A stretch of DNA of 64,000 nt, taken from Microvirga vignae (GTDB taxonomy: Bacteria > Pseudomonadota > Alphaproteobacteria > Rhizobiales > Beijerinckiaceae). Each line of letters begins with the position of its first letter. Within the stretch, counting starts at the first letter, position 1. This document shows positions 56,304 to 64,000 of the stretch, in pieces. Location: positions 62,001 through 126,000 of the forward strand of contig NZ_LCYG01000016.1 of NCBI RefSeq assembly GCF_001017175.1. Direction: 5' to 3'. The notes under the pieces were generated by a model. The model was not told the origin of the DNA and searched no databases. It saw only the letters and a list, made by a program, of their open reading frames with translations. Both the position numbers and the translations under genes were made by a program.

Positions 56304-57626
56304 TCAGTGCCCGGCTCCTTGCTTCAGGAACGCTTCCAGGGCGCGGCCGGCCCATGCCTCTCGGCTCTTGTAGTTGATCACGCCTGCTCTTTCGTACTCC
56401 TCCTGGAAGACCCGAACGGCCTCTTTCAGCGACCTCGTCGCCCGCACGGCCGGCACTGCCTTCCGCTCCGACGTATTGGTCAACTCGTGTCGGAGAAATC
56501 CGTAATTCGCTTCGTCCGAGGAGGGCTGCAGCCCCTGGCGGAGGCAGAACTCCTCAAAAGCGACGCGACGAGATCCGGTCCATTGGGCCCATCCGTACCC
56601 ACCCCGTCCACTCCTCGGCCGGACCTCCTGCAACAGACGAAAGCCTGCGGTTTCGTGACCGAGATTCCCTAAGATTCCGGCCGCCTGAAAGTCCTCGAAG
56701 CCGAAATCCTTCATGAGCAATGCCATAATCCTCGGTGCCTTGGATCTGAACAGGCCGTCCGTAGAGGACGGAGAGGCAGGGGAGGTCGGTCTCCCAGCAT
56801 CTTCCAGCACATCCGTCCGAATGGCCGGATCGTCCAGAACGTCGTTGCCAGCTTCGATGATCAGAGGACGCATGGCGTCCAACGCGGTCTTTAGAGCTGA
56901 TGCCAACTGCTCGAGTACCAGCGAGACCTTCAATGGCGCTCCATTTGGGCTCATCAGATGTCCGCTGTAGCGTTGAAGGACTTCATCGCGGGTTAGCCCG
57001 ATCGGAAGATCCTTGTCCGAGACGGCGGCCAGAACGATATCGATCGCCTCGTCGGGCTTCTGTAGTGAGCTGGCTCCCGCCGCCGTTCCAACCATCTGTG
57101 TCAGATACAGCTCAACCGCATTAGGATCCCTTGCCATCGTCTTTACAAAGGCTTCCTGAGCGCGCTGCGTCATCACGGCGAACACCACACATTGCGAGCC
57201 CCAGTCCAAGATGTCGGCGGCGGTGAAATCGATGTCGTGTTCCGCATTGGTGCGGTTCGCGTCCCACTCCACCTGGGCGAAACGGAACGGGCCGTACTCA
57301 TTGCCCTGCCGGCCATCCGTTATTCGCGACCGCAGTTCGGCTACCGCAGCGAGGTAGTGCGGGTTCACCCCGAAGGACAGGGCCTCGCGCCAGCAGGTCC
57401 TGGCGAACGCCGCTTTGTCGATAGGACCCGCAGCAGCCTCGAGCTCGCCTACGGCGTCCTTACTCACCCAGCCCTCGGGCTCGCCTAACACATCAATGAG
57501 CCTCACCTTAGCCCAGCCTTCTCTCGTCTCAAGCAGTTCGGCCCTGTTCCCCAAGCGTGCCGGTACGCCGGTGGGCGCGCCATCGGGTTCGTTCCGCAGC
57601 GTCCTCGTTACCTTGATAACATGCAT
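56304..57626 (-). CDS. Protein with C-terminal phage-tail-lysozyme domain
   Basis: A 440-residue protein. The C-terminal part (about 297-435) matches the phage tail lysozyme fold: APRIMALLMKDFGFEDFQAAG, then LGNLGHETAGF with the likely catalytic Glu, and GGYGWAQWTGSRRVAFEEF. Residues 1-60 look like an SH3-type domain (LLETREGWAKVRLIDVLGEP). Residues 75-130 (REALSFGVNPHYLAAVAEL, YGPFRFAQVEWDAN) recall a transglycosylase-like core. No signal peptide is visible. The substrate should be peptidoglycan. It lies 55 bp downstream of the lipoprotein gene. Confidence 0.7.
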   Translation of the reverse strand: MHVIKVTRTLRNEPDGAPTGVPARLGNRAELLETREGWAKVRLIDVLGEPEGWVSKDAVGELEAAAGPIDKAAFARTCWREALSFGVNPHYLAAVAELRSRITDGRQGNEYGPFRFAQVEWDANRTNAEHDIDFTAADILDWGSQCVVFAVMTQRAQEAFVKTMARDPNAVELYLTQMVGTAAGASSLQKPDEAIDIVLAAVSDKDLPIGLTRDEVLQRYSGHLMSPNGAPLKVSLVLEQLASALKTALDAMRPLIIEAGNDVLDDPAIRTDVLEDAGRPTSPASPSSTDGLFRSKAPRIMALLMKDFGFEDFQAAGILGNLGHETAGFRLLQEVRPRSGRGGYGWAQWTGSRRVAFEEFCLRQGLQPSSDEANYGFLRHELTNTSERKAVPAVRATRSLKEAVRVFQEEYERAGVINYKSREAWAGRALEAFLKQGAGH

Positions 57627-57681
57627 ACTACGTCTCCTTGGATCGACAGGTATACTCCGGGTGCATCGAGGAGAGCGTCAC

Positions 57682-58953
57682 CTACGGCCGAATGACCTCC
57701 TCGAAGCTGGCGTCGACCTGATCTCCCAGGTGGGTCGAACTGCGAATTTTCTGACGAAGGTTCGCGATCGCCGCGCGGGTCTCTCGGTCGAACTTTCCAG
57801 TTTCCGCTACGACAGGCATGCCCTCTCGTCGGAGTTTATCGTTCAGACCCCGCTGAAACTCTTTGATCCGGTCGGCTCTGCTCGCCGCCGGAACCCCATA
57901 GGCGCCGACCTCGTAAGAGTTTTTAAACCCTGTGCCAGAGCAGCTCGGAACCTCGTTCGTGGCTTTGTTCAGTGCGACCCTCACCTCACGATCGACTGTT
58001 TGCGGAGGACTCAGCGCGCCGGTCCCAGCAAAAAAGTTGCGAATTGCGACTCGAGTCGGCGACCCAACTGGACCCAAGCGCCCAGTAGCCGGCGCCACGC
58101 AGAGCGCCACCTGAATCGCTTCTATTTCGGACGACAGCATTTGCTGCTCAGTCTGGGTGAGGCGAGTGTCCTCCGGGGGAGGTGGCGGCGCGGTTCGGGC
58201 TCGGGGCAGGGGCTTGACTGGGTCACTGATGAGAACATCAGGGAGGTCCCGACGTGTAATGGGAAGTCTTCCAAGGTTCACCGTCTCGACCGAAAATGAT
58301 CCCGGCCCGCGTCTTACGGGAAGGGCCGTCGTAGAACTGATCTGCTTGGCGATTTCCGCCTCGATCCTCGGCGGCCGGCATAGGTCAAGATACTGCTGTA
58401 TCAGGTGGTAGGCCGCAGTAGGCGTCCTGGCCCGTGTGGCAGCCGCACCGTCGCGAAAGGCCTGCTGGAGCTTGTTTACGTATTCCTCGGTAGTCGCTGG
58501 GGGAAGTCGATAGAGATAGCTCCCTGCCGCGAGCTCTGTGGCAGTGACGCCAAACCCGAACGCTTGAGCAATCACGCCCAGACTGACGGCTGAAGCCCCC
58601 GTGATTGCGGCGATGGCAGCTGTAGTTTGACCGAAAGACCCAAGAACCGCCTTCGCCCGCTCTTTACGGCGCTCGAGCAGGAAAAGCTCGCTGAAGTAAG
58701 CTCTGCACTCATCGTCAATGAAGTTGAAGCCCGCCTCGGCCACGAGGTGCCAGTCGGGAGATCCGTCCAAGCTTACGTATGCATCCTGTGCCAATGCCGA
58801 GAGGAGGCGGGTTCTGTTGTCGCTTGCGCGCTCGACGGCGGCAGCGTCCAGAACCGGGCCAAGGCCGTTTCTCCGATCGACAGTATTGCAGGCGGCCAAC
58901 AGAAATGCACAGAGCAGCAGCGGACTTGTTTTGCAGCGCAATGCATTGAGCAT
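57682..58953 (-). CDS. Putative lipoprotein with peptidoglycan-binding-like end
   Basis: Unrecognised, 423 residues. A lipobox (LLLCAFLLAACNTVD, Cys at 22) marks a lipoprotein. A hydrophobic stretch lies at about 105-145 (TTAAIAAITGASAVSLGVIA). The Pro-rich linker PPPPPEDTRLTQTEQ separates two segments that look like weak PGB_1 or helix repeats (IEAIQVALCVAPATGRLGP; GKFDRETRAAIANLRQKI). It is upstream of, and likely co-transcribed with, the lysozyme-domain gene, which suggests a shared role at the wall. Confidence 0.65.
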   Translation of the reverse strand: MLNALRCKTSPLLLCAFLLAACNTVDRRNGLGPVLDAAAVERASDNRTRLLSALAQDAYVSLDGSPDWHLVAEAGFNFIDDECRAYFSELFLLERRKERAKAVLGSFGQTTAAIAAITGASAVSLGVIAQAFGFGVTATELAAGSYLYRLPPATTEEYVNKLQQAFRDGAAATRARTPTAAYHLIQQYLDLCRPPRIEAEIAKQISSTTALPVRRGPGSFSVETVNLGRLPITRRDLPDVLISDPVKPLPRARTAPPPPPEDTRLTQTEQQMLSSEIEAIQVALCVAPATGRLGPVGSPTRVAIRNFFAGTGALSPPQTVDREVRVALNKATNEVPSCSGTGFKNSYEVGAYGVPAASRADRIKEFQRGLNDKLRREGMPVVAETGKFDRETRAAIANLRQKIRSSTHLGDQVDASFEEVIRP

Positions 58954-59183
58954 CGACCACCCCCACCAGCGTATATCGCGAGGATCAATCGCGACTGTTG
59001 CTGCGGCAAGTCCTTATTAGGGCAGGACGCAAAAGAGTTGTTGCCGATGATGGAACTAATTCAAAAAGCCTACCGCCCTTTTTGTGCATCTAACTCTTTT
59101 GCCCTGAAGGATGCTGGCTTGCCGCGACTGAACTCTGATGTGGAGCATGGCGACCCACTGCTGCATGACCGGATGCCGAGTGC
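58954..59183. other. Spacer with inverted repeats at a likely junction
   Basis: GCAAAAGAGTT (59029-59039) is repeated inverted as AACTCTTTTGC (59092-59102), and CAAAAAG with CTTTTTG lies nested inside. The region separates the lipoprotein gene from the truncated endonuclease III-like copy. Confidence 0.5.
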
Positions 59184-59585
59184 TTGGGTGGGATATATAT
59201 GCAGCGTTGCAGCGAAGGGTGGTCAGTGGAACTCGCCGACCTTCTCCTCGCCGGCGATCCCGGGCGGGACCGCTGGATCGCCGCTGGCGCGAGCATGGTC
59301 GCCGTGGACACGCTGGTTCACAACTTTCTCCGCCGCACCGGGATCCTGCACCGGTTCGGCGCCGAGCACGACTATGGCGCCTCGTGCTACGGCCCCGGCG
59401 GCTGCGCCGAACTTTCCGGTGTCTTCCCGTGGTTCGTCCAACACGCCGTCTGGCGGTTTTGCGCCCAAGGCGAACTCGACATCTGCAACGGGAACCGCAT
59501 CGACGACCGGTTCCGCTGCGGGAATTGGTATTGTCCGGCCTTCCGCACGTGCGACCGAGCCCCCCTGAAAAACGGCCAAGCCTGA
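59184..59585 (+). pseudogene. Truncated copy of the HhH-GPD Cys-rich protein
   Basis: From about 59226 the frame aligns with the last ~140 residues of the protein at 44588-45619: ELADLLLAGDPGRDRWIAAG for ALADLLLGADPARGRWVTTG, then MVAVDTLVHNFLRRTGILHR and the Cys tail (ICNGNRIDDRFRC, CGNWYC, CPAFRTC). It has lost the N-terminal ~200 residues, including the GIGxK hairpin, so it cannot be an active glycosylase. An apparent start MGGIYMQRC precedes the homology. The two copies differ at many sites, so it is an old duplicate or a separately acquired relative. Confidence 0.65.
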
Positions 59586-59627
59586 ACGGCCAAGTTCGCT
59601 GGAAATCAGCTAACGCGATGAAAACGC

Positions 59628-59656
59628 TTGACTTTTTTAAGTCTTGTGGTAGTATT
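59628..59656 (+). promoter_or_regulatory. Putative promoter for the gene at 59844
   Basis: TTGACT (59628-59633) with AGTATT 17 bp later (59651-59656), or TAGTAT at 16 bp spacing, in an AT-rich spacer. A hairpin GGGGCC-AATA-GGCCCC (59806-59821) lies just before the start codon region of the downstream gene, without a T tract. Confidence 0.4.
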
Positions 59657-59843
59657 CATAAATAGTCAGTCGCGGGGTTTGGTTGAATGTGCCCTGATGT
59701 AAGCTATTTTTCGACTGTATGTGTGAGGTAGCTGCATGCATATACATGGACTTAAAAGATAAATACATCGGATATGATAGGGGGCGACAGTAATCGCGCC
59801 GAAAGGGGGCCAATAGGCCCCTTCGCCATATCTGGAGGCAGTC

Positions 59844-60461
59844 ATGGCAAAACCCGACATCGCTCCGGTGGACACCGATCCGGCCATCATCGTGTTCGGC
59901 CGCGATCGTACCGGCAAACCGCATGCATCGTTCTTCGGCTGCGGTGAGGCCAGCCTCGCTGAGAAAGCAGCCACGCTGATGGAGATGCAAATCTTACCCG
60001 TCTCGACCGACGAACACCGCGCGGTGGCGGCGCAACTGCCTCCGGGGAGGGTGTTCGCTAGCGGGCGCGCATTCGTGCCGCTGGTGCGGGCAGAACTGTA
60101 TGCACGACTCGTAGATCTCAGTCAGCCTGTGTCGGAACAGAAGCCCCCGGCGGGATCGGGGCGATCGGATCTTGGCTCGACACAGAAGAACCCTGTCGAG
60201 GCAGCGCCGACCAGCACAGCTGCTCACGCGAGTGAGATTTCGCCCGCGACGGGCGGTCTTCCGTGCAGTTGGGCCGACATCGGCGTCGGCAGTGTGGTCC
60301 TGGCCACGACCGCACCGATGGACGGTTGGTATGAATCGGTCGTGACCGACGTCAAAGGGCACGACCTGTTTGTCCTGAAGTGGCGAGATTGGCCCGACGA
60401 ACCGGCCTTTGTCCGACGGCGCTGGCACCTCGGTCTGCTGCATCCCGCCGGTGGGGGCTAG
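59844..60461 (+). CDS. Hypothetical protein with Tudor/SH3-like C-terminus
   Basis: A 205-residue cytosolic protein. The ATG at 59844 has TGGAGG upstream. The N-terminal 85 residues are a compact domain (DPAIIVFGRDRTGKPHASFF), the middle is a low-complexity linker (EQKPPAGSGRSDLG), and the C-terminal 65 residues (GSVVLATTAPMDGWYESVVT; LKWRDWPDEPAFVRRRW) look like a small beta-barrel. No function is assigned. It has its own promoter-like region and is probably a single-gene unit. Confidence 0.65.
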   Translation: MAKPDIAPVDTDPAIIVFGRDRTGKPHASFFGCGEASLAEKAATLMEMQILPVSTDEHRAVAAQLPPGRVFASGRAFVPLVRAELYARLVDLSQPVSEQKPPAGSGRSDLGSTQKNPVEAAPTSTAAHASEISPATGGLPCSWADIGVGSVVLATTAPMDGWYESVVTDVKGHDLFVLKWRDWPDEPAFVRRRWHLGLLHPAGGG

Positions 60462-60751
60462 CCCTAGGCTGATGCGGGGTGGGCCCCGAATCCTGCCCCG
60501 ACCGAACCGGCGACCGTAATGATCGTGCTTGGGTTACATCGGATTTGCCGAGCCCCTGACTTAGACCCGTCGTCGATCGGCTCGGCCGCTTGGTGATCGA
60601 CAGGCTGCCACTGGACGTTCGCTCGTCGCTCTGAAGCGCTTTACGGAGGTGGCGTGTGAGCCAATGGCAGCTCCGCACCCGTGCCTTATGAGGACGATGC
60701 GGCTTGAACCCGCTCCCAGAGAGGCTGGTTCGCTGGGAACCGCCGCTACAA

Positions 60752-61081
60752 TCATGTCGGATTGAGCTTGAGAAACAGGTGTGCTGCCAACATTGCGTCG
60801 TTCAACGCATCGTGCTCGGCGCGGAGGTGGGCAATGCTGATCCCTGCTTGCGCGCACGCCTGCCGGAGCTTGCCAGGCAGGCCCGAGCGTTTGGCCATCG
60901 CCATCGTGCAGCGGAAGCGCTCCCGGGGATAAGCCGGTCGAGCCGCGCGCTCGAATTCCCGCTTTAGGGTGTTGTACTCGTAGGCATAGTTGTGAGCGAC
61001 AATCGTGTCGTCGCCGACGAAGTCGATGAGGTCTTGAACGACGTGGTCGAAGTACGGCCCAATGGTTGCAACAGAAACCAA
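60752..61081 (-). pseudogene. DEDDh exonuclease (DnaQ-like) remnant
   Basis: A 109-codon frame retaining exonuclease motif II (GDDTIVAHNYAYEYNTLKREF) and motif III (AEHDALNDAMLAAHLFL) of the DEDDh family, typical of DNA polymerase III epsilon-like proteins. Motif I (the first Asp-x-Glu) is absent because the frame opens at about residue 70 of a normal domain, so it should be inactive. The homology begins near 61065. No other polymerase or helicase gene is near. Confidence 0.65.
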
Positions 61082-61422
61082 TTTTAGGAGTGCCAGTGAG
61101 CCATGGAGGATGCTCTAGCTGTGGCGTGTGACAGAATCCACAAGGAGGCAGTCTTTTATGATTAGCGCTTTGCTTCCCTGAGCTCATTGTTACATGTGGC
61201 ATATCGATGGGTGCTCAGGATCAATAAAACAGGATCATAGGTTGCGTTTTGACACATCTAATACCTGTGGTTGCACCTCCCATAACACGTGCCTTATGCA
61301 ATTGCCCTTACGGTCATGCATAGGCAAAGACTTCTGGGAACCGCCTCGACGGCTAGTTGCGGAATCGAAAAGCGTCGCCATACTGTGCGGCCTTCGATCT
61401 TTTCCTAGGCTAAGGGCTGATA
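61082..61422. other. AT-richer spacer, promoter region of the following unit
   Basis: No gene seen. From here to the right edge the base composition is visibly AT-richer than the rest of the window. The region must hold the promoter for the gene at 61423. Confidence 0.4.
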
Positions 61423-62700
61423 ATGTCGCGTCAGAAAGCTGAGTTTGCATTCGATCTGCACACAGGTCTGTCGGCGGTTCAGGTGCCCGAGTTTGACGAG
61501 ATCCAGACGATCGGGATGTGCGCTGTGCTTTCAGTTCACATTAAAGGTATGCCGCCGATTGACTACGAAGTTTTGCGTAAGGTTTCTGAATATTTTATGG
61601 CGATCCCATCTGTCGCCTTGAAAAGTGTATTAGAGATCTTAGCAGATCTTGAGCTCGTAACATTGATTACAAGCGGGAAGAGAATCGAAACAGTTATTCC
61701 GAACATTCCAGCGTTCGACGATGTATACGCATCTATCGGCGAGTATATAGCTTCAGAATGCTCATTTAATGAACATGAGCAGGCGATTATTCTTATACTT
61801 GATGCGCTTTCGAAAGCACCTGCAAATCAGGACAGCTTGCGGAACAGCCTAGGTGTCGACAAAGAACTTTTTAATCGATGCGTCGTCCTGGGCAACGAAA
61901 GTGGAATCGTCTCGTCGCACTTGGCACGTGGGCGTCCAATTTTGATCAGTCCTTTCTACTTTGCGGACAATCTTGACAGTTTGGCAGATCTTGCAGCGTC
62001 TGCAGGTGCGACTGCAATTCAAAATGCCCTTAAAAAGATATCTAACAACCAGGGGTGGCCCCTTTCGATTATCGAAAAGACAGGAGAGATTGGAGGCACG
62101 AAGGTTCCTCCTGCTGAACTTGAGCTCATCCAAAAGCTCTCAGAGGAGGGAGTAATGAAGCCCCCAAAAATTCAGTTCGGTTCGAAATCTGAGGCTTTTG
62201 TCTTCACTCCGAAACCTGGAAATGTCCGTTTGAACGGAGCCAATCGTGAGATCTACGAACGAGCAATGGCCCTGATCTCTGCAGTCAGAAAGGGGCAGCT
62301 TCTCGCAGACGCATATCGCATTCGGTCTCCGCTCGCTATTCTCGAGGCGCTCCGAAGCCGTGGTTACTTGGGCGCAAACTCTGAGGCGAAGGAGCAGTAC
62401 CAAAACCTCGTCATTATGAGAGTTGCATACCTAAGTGAGATTTCGCCTGGGCGCTGGCAGCTTCATCTCCATAGGACGGATGAGAACAATGCTGCGATCA
62501 CACTTGCAATTGAGCTTCTCCGCACTGGACAGATAGCAAATCTGGAGGTCGACCGAGAGGCGCGCATTGCCCTTACGAAGGATGAGAGTTACGTCCAGTC
62601 GCTGATTTCGGCCTCTGAGATGAGGAAAAAGCCTCGTGCTCTCAAGAGTGAGCAAGCTGTACACGAATTTGAGCAACTGCTCCTAAAGCTAGAGGCATAA
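61423..62700 (+). CDS. Unrecognised protein with possible winged-helix segments
   Basis: A 425-residue cytosolic protein in low-GC DNA. Helical segments with winged-helix-like spacing occur at about 45-90 (LRKVSEYFMAIPSVALKSVL; EILADLELVTLI) and 110-170 (NQDSLRNSLGVDKELFNRC). The middle has SEEGVMKPPKIQFGSKSEAF and the end is helical (LKSEQAVHEFEQLLLKLEA). It may recognise DNA or a protein partner. The nuclease-like gene begins 1 bp after its stop, so they are a unit. The composition suggests recent acquisition. Confidence 0.65.
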   Translation: MSRQKAEFAFDLHTGLSAVQVPEFDEIQTIGMCAVLSVHIKGMPPIDYEVLRKVSEYFMAIPSVALKSVLEILADLELVTLITSGKRIETVIPNIPAFDDVYASIGEYIASECSFNEHEQAIILILDALSKAPANQDSLRNSLGVDKELFNRCVVLGNESGIVSSHLARGRPILISPFYFADNLDSLADLAASAGATAIQNALKKISNNQGWPLSIIEKTGEIGGTKVPPAELELIQKLSEEGVMKPPKIQFGSKSEAFVFTPKPGNVRLNGANREIYERAMALISAVRKGQLLADAYRIRSPLAILEALRSRGYLGANSEAKEQYQNLVIMRVAYLSEISPGRWQLHLHRTDENNAAITLAIELLRTGQIANLEVDREARIALTKDESYVQSLISASEMRKKPRALKSEQAVHEFEQLLLKLEA

Positions 62701-62701
62701 C

Positions 62702-63811
62702 GTGGGCAAATTCGACAACGATCGCCACCAGAAAGAGCTTGCCATACGTTACTGCCTAGCGAAGGGAACGTTGCCCTTCCTAGAGGTAGTGGTATCAAGT
62801 GTCTCAGACATTAGCGAGTCAGTCGAGGTACTAACAGATATCGACGTTCTAGGTGTCGAGTATCAGAATGATGGTCAGTTATTCAGGACCATTTTCGATT
62901 GCAAAACCAGAAAGGAGAGCGCCGTCAATCGTGCCCTCTGGGCCAGGGGGCTGATGGCGTATACTGGCTGCGATTATTGCATTTCCATTCTCAGAAGTGC
63001 GGCGGTAACCAACCACCGACTGTCTGCCTTAGCTATTAATGTAGATCTGCATGAGGAAAAGTCGTTCATAGCTTTAGGTGAGTCATTCGATATAGAGTTT
63101 AACAAAGATAATCATTACCAATCATCAATCGACAGGTGGAACAAATCGTTTGAGGCGTACGCCAAATACAGATGGAGCGAGGTATTATTCGGTCAGGTTC
63201 GTAGCGTAGTCCCACTGACAGACAAACCCTGGAACGTTTTTAGACGTCTCATCGCGGAGCTCAAGGAGGTCAGGGGCTATATCGACCCAAATAAGCCTGA
63301 TCATCTTTGCATGTTCTATGATCTCTTAGGATCAGCGTTTGTGCTTTGGGCCACCATGGCGCGTGATCTTCGCCGCGTCTACCTGCCGACTATGGTCAGA
63401 AACGAATTTGAGACGCTATTCAGGCATTACATTTGGGGAGGGCAGGAAGCGTATGAGCTCCGGCGCCAAATGTCTGAGCTTATGCCAAGAGATGAGAAAG
63501 CAAAGGTACCGTTCGAGCTCGCGAACTGGGCAAAGCTAGTCGATTTTGCTGGCTTAGTTATTGCAGCTCCACAAAGCGTTTTTCAATGTGCGCACGTATG
63601 CCGCGAACTCTCAATAAGGTCAGCAAGCGGACCGGTAGCGCAACTCGACGCTAGGATTGGCGAAACGGTTCGGCGAAACGCGCGAACGGTACAGTACATA
63701 ATGGCACTTTCGTCATATTTCGTGGGGGCTGCGAACTTGCCAAGAGATCTAGCAAAGGCGGTAGAGGCAGAACTCGGTTCGATGTACTTAGCTGCCGCGC
63801 CATCTACATAG
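62702..63811 (+). CDS. Predicted PD-(D/E)XK nuclease
   Basis: A 369-residue protein starting at GTG 62702. A PD-(D/E)XK core is visible: LTDIDVLGVEYQ with Asp at 46 and 48, then 18 residues on FRTIFDCKTRKESAV with Asp66-Cys-Lys68, followed by a helix (NRALWARGLM). This is the D...D-x-K arrangement of restriction-like endonucleases. The remaining 280 residues are helical without recognised motifs. It is coupled to the preceding gene and is likely the effector of a defence module (inference). Confidence 0.6.
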   Translation: MGKFDNDRHQKELAIRYCLAKGTLPFLEVVVSSVSDISESVEVLTDIDVLGVEYQNDGQLFRTIFDCKTRKESAVNRALWARGLMAYTGCDYCISILRSAAVTNHRLSALAINVDLHEEKSFIALGESFDIEFNKDNHYQSSIDRWNKSFEAYAKYRWSEVLFGQVRSVVPLTDKPWNVFRRLIAELKEVRGYIDPNKPDHLCMFYDLLGSAFVLWATMARDLRRVYLPTMVRNEFETLFRHYIWGGQEAYELRRQMSELMPRDEKAKVPFELANWAKLVDFAGLVIAAPQSVFQCAHVCRELSIRSASGPVAQLDARIGETVRRNARTVQYIMALSSYFVGAANLPRDLAKAVEAELGSMYLAAAPST

Positions 63812-63871
63812 AATGCGATGATGAGAGTGTAGAAGTCATACCTCTTTGCAGCCGAATTACGGATCTAATAA

Positions 63872-64000
63872 ATGACTTCCCTTTGGCGTGTCGATAGTGG
63901 CCGCTTAATTCCGGTCACTAAATCAAAGCTTGACACAGAGAGACAGCTTGAAGAATGGATCGAACGCGATCCAACCATGCTCGATCCTGACCTCATGATT
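63872..64000 (+). CDS. Start of a gene with NucS/DUF91-like N-terminus, cut by the window edge
   Basis: From ATG 63872 (MTSLWRVDSGRLIPVTKSKL) 43 codons remain open to the edge. The segment DTERQLEEWIERDPTMLDPD resembles the opening of DUF91/NucS-like and related nuclease-associated domains (pattern LExxLxxWIExxPxxL). It is 60 bp after the PD-(D/E)XK gene and probably belongs to the same unit. Too short for certainty. Confidence 0.5.
   Translation, partial: MTSLWRVDSGRLIPVTKSKLDTERQLEEWIERDPTMLDPDLMI

Overview
The window looks like a chromosomal segment of a GC-rich alphaproteobacterium of the Hyphomicrobiales, possibly a Methylobacteriaceae-like genus such as Microvirga (inference). Supporting marks are an irr/fabA/fabB/fabI cluster, the miaB-phoH-ybeY-corC-lnt-XRE regulator-metK-trmB run, rimP-nusA, a DUF1127 gene, and two families of intergenic palindromic repeats.

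Positions 1-36400 are a conserved housekeeping backbone. nusA (cut by the left edge) and rimP lie behind a promoter and a terminator-like leader hairpin. A HlyD/FtsX-type ABC exporter operon (2501-5447) sits between rimP and trmB. A long minus-strand run from miaB to trmB covers tRNA modification, ribosome RNA maturation, lipoprotein acylation and SAM synthesis. Then come a LysE exporter, a GST, a DUF1127 gene divergent from a LysR regulator, tsaB-rimI-fur/mur-plsC, a nitroreductase, nfu, a stress protein, trpS, murJ, a DsbA-like protein, fabI and fabB, fabA divergent from irr, a DMT permease, a hydroxyacid dehydrogenase, a Crp/Fnr regulator, a flavin amine oxidase, an EI24-like membrane protein and an NDUFA9-like protein.

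At 36434-36518 there is a tRNA-Leu(CAG), followed 87 bp later by a large tyrosine recombinase. From here to the right edge the DNA is a genomic island. It holds mostly unrecognised genes, gene remnants, long spacers and, near the right end, clearly AT-richer DNA. I did not find the backbone repeats in it, nor the distal att site.

The island has three parts. (a) 36.6-45.6 kb: integrase, a candidate HUH (Rep-like) endonuclease, a pair of related small genes, a ComEC-like metallo-beta-lactamase protein with a damaged 5' end, and an endonuclease III-like HhH-GPD protein with a Cys-rich tail. (b) 46.0-59.0 kb: two envelope proteins, a membrane protein paired with a possible caspase/CHAT-like His-Cys protein, a small membrane protein overlapping a 1335-residue NACHT-TPR NTPase (both carrying an AGRD motif), a secreted Cys protein, a phage-tail-lysozyme-domain protein and a lipoprotein. 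This block is bracketed by the full endonuclease III-like gene and a truncated second copy of it. (c) 59.8-64.0 kb: a Tudor-like-tail protein, a DEDDh exonuclease remnant, then a low-GC unit of a possible winged-helix protein, a predicted PD-(D/E)XK nuclease and a third gene with a NucS/DUF91-like start running off the window.

Parts b and c are the best candidates for undescribed conflict or phage-defence systems. Their functional assignment is inference from motifs and context only.
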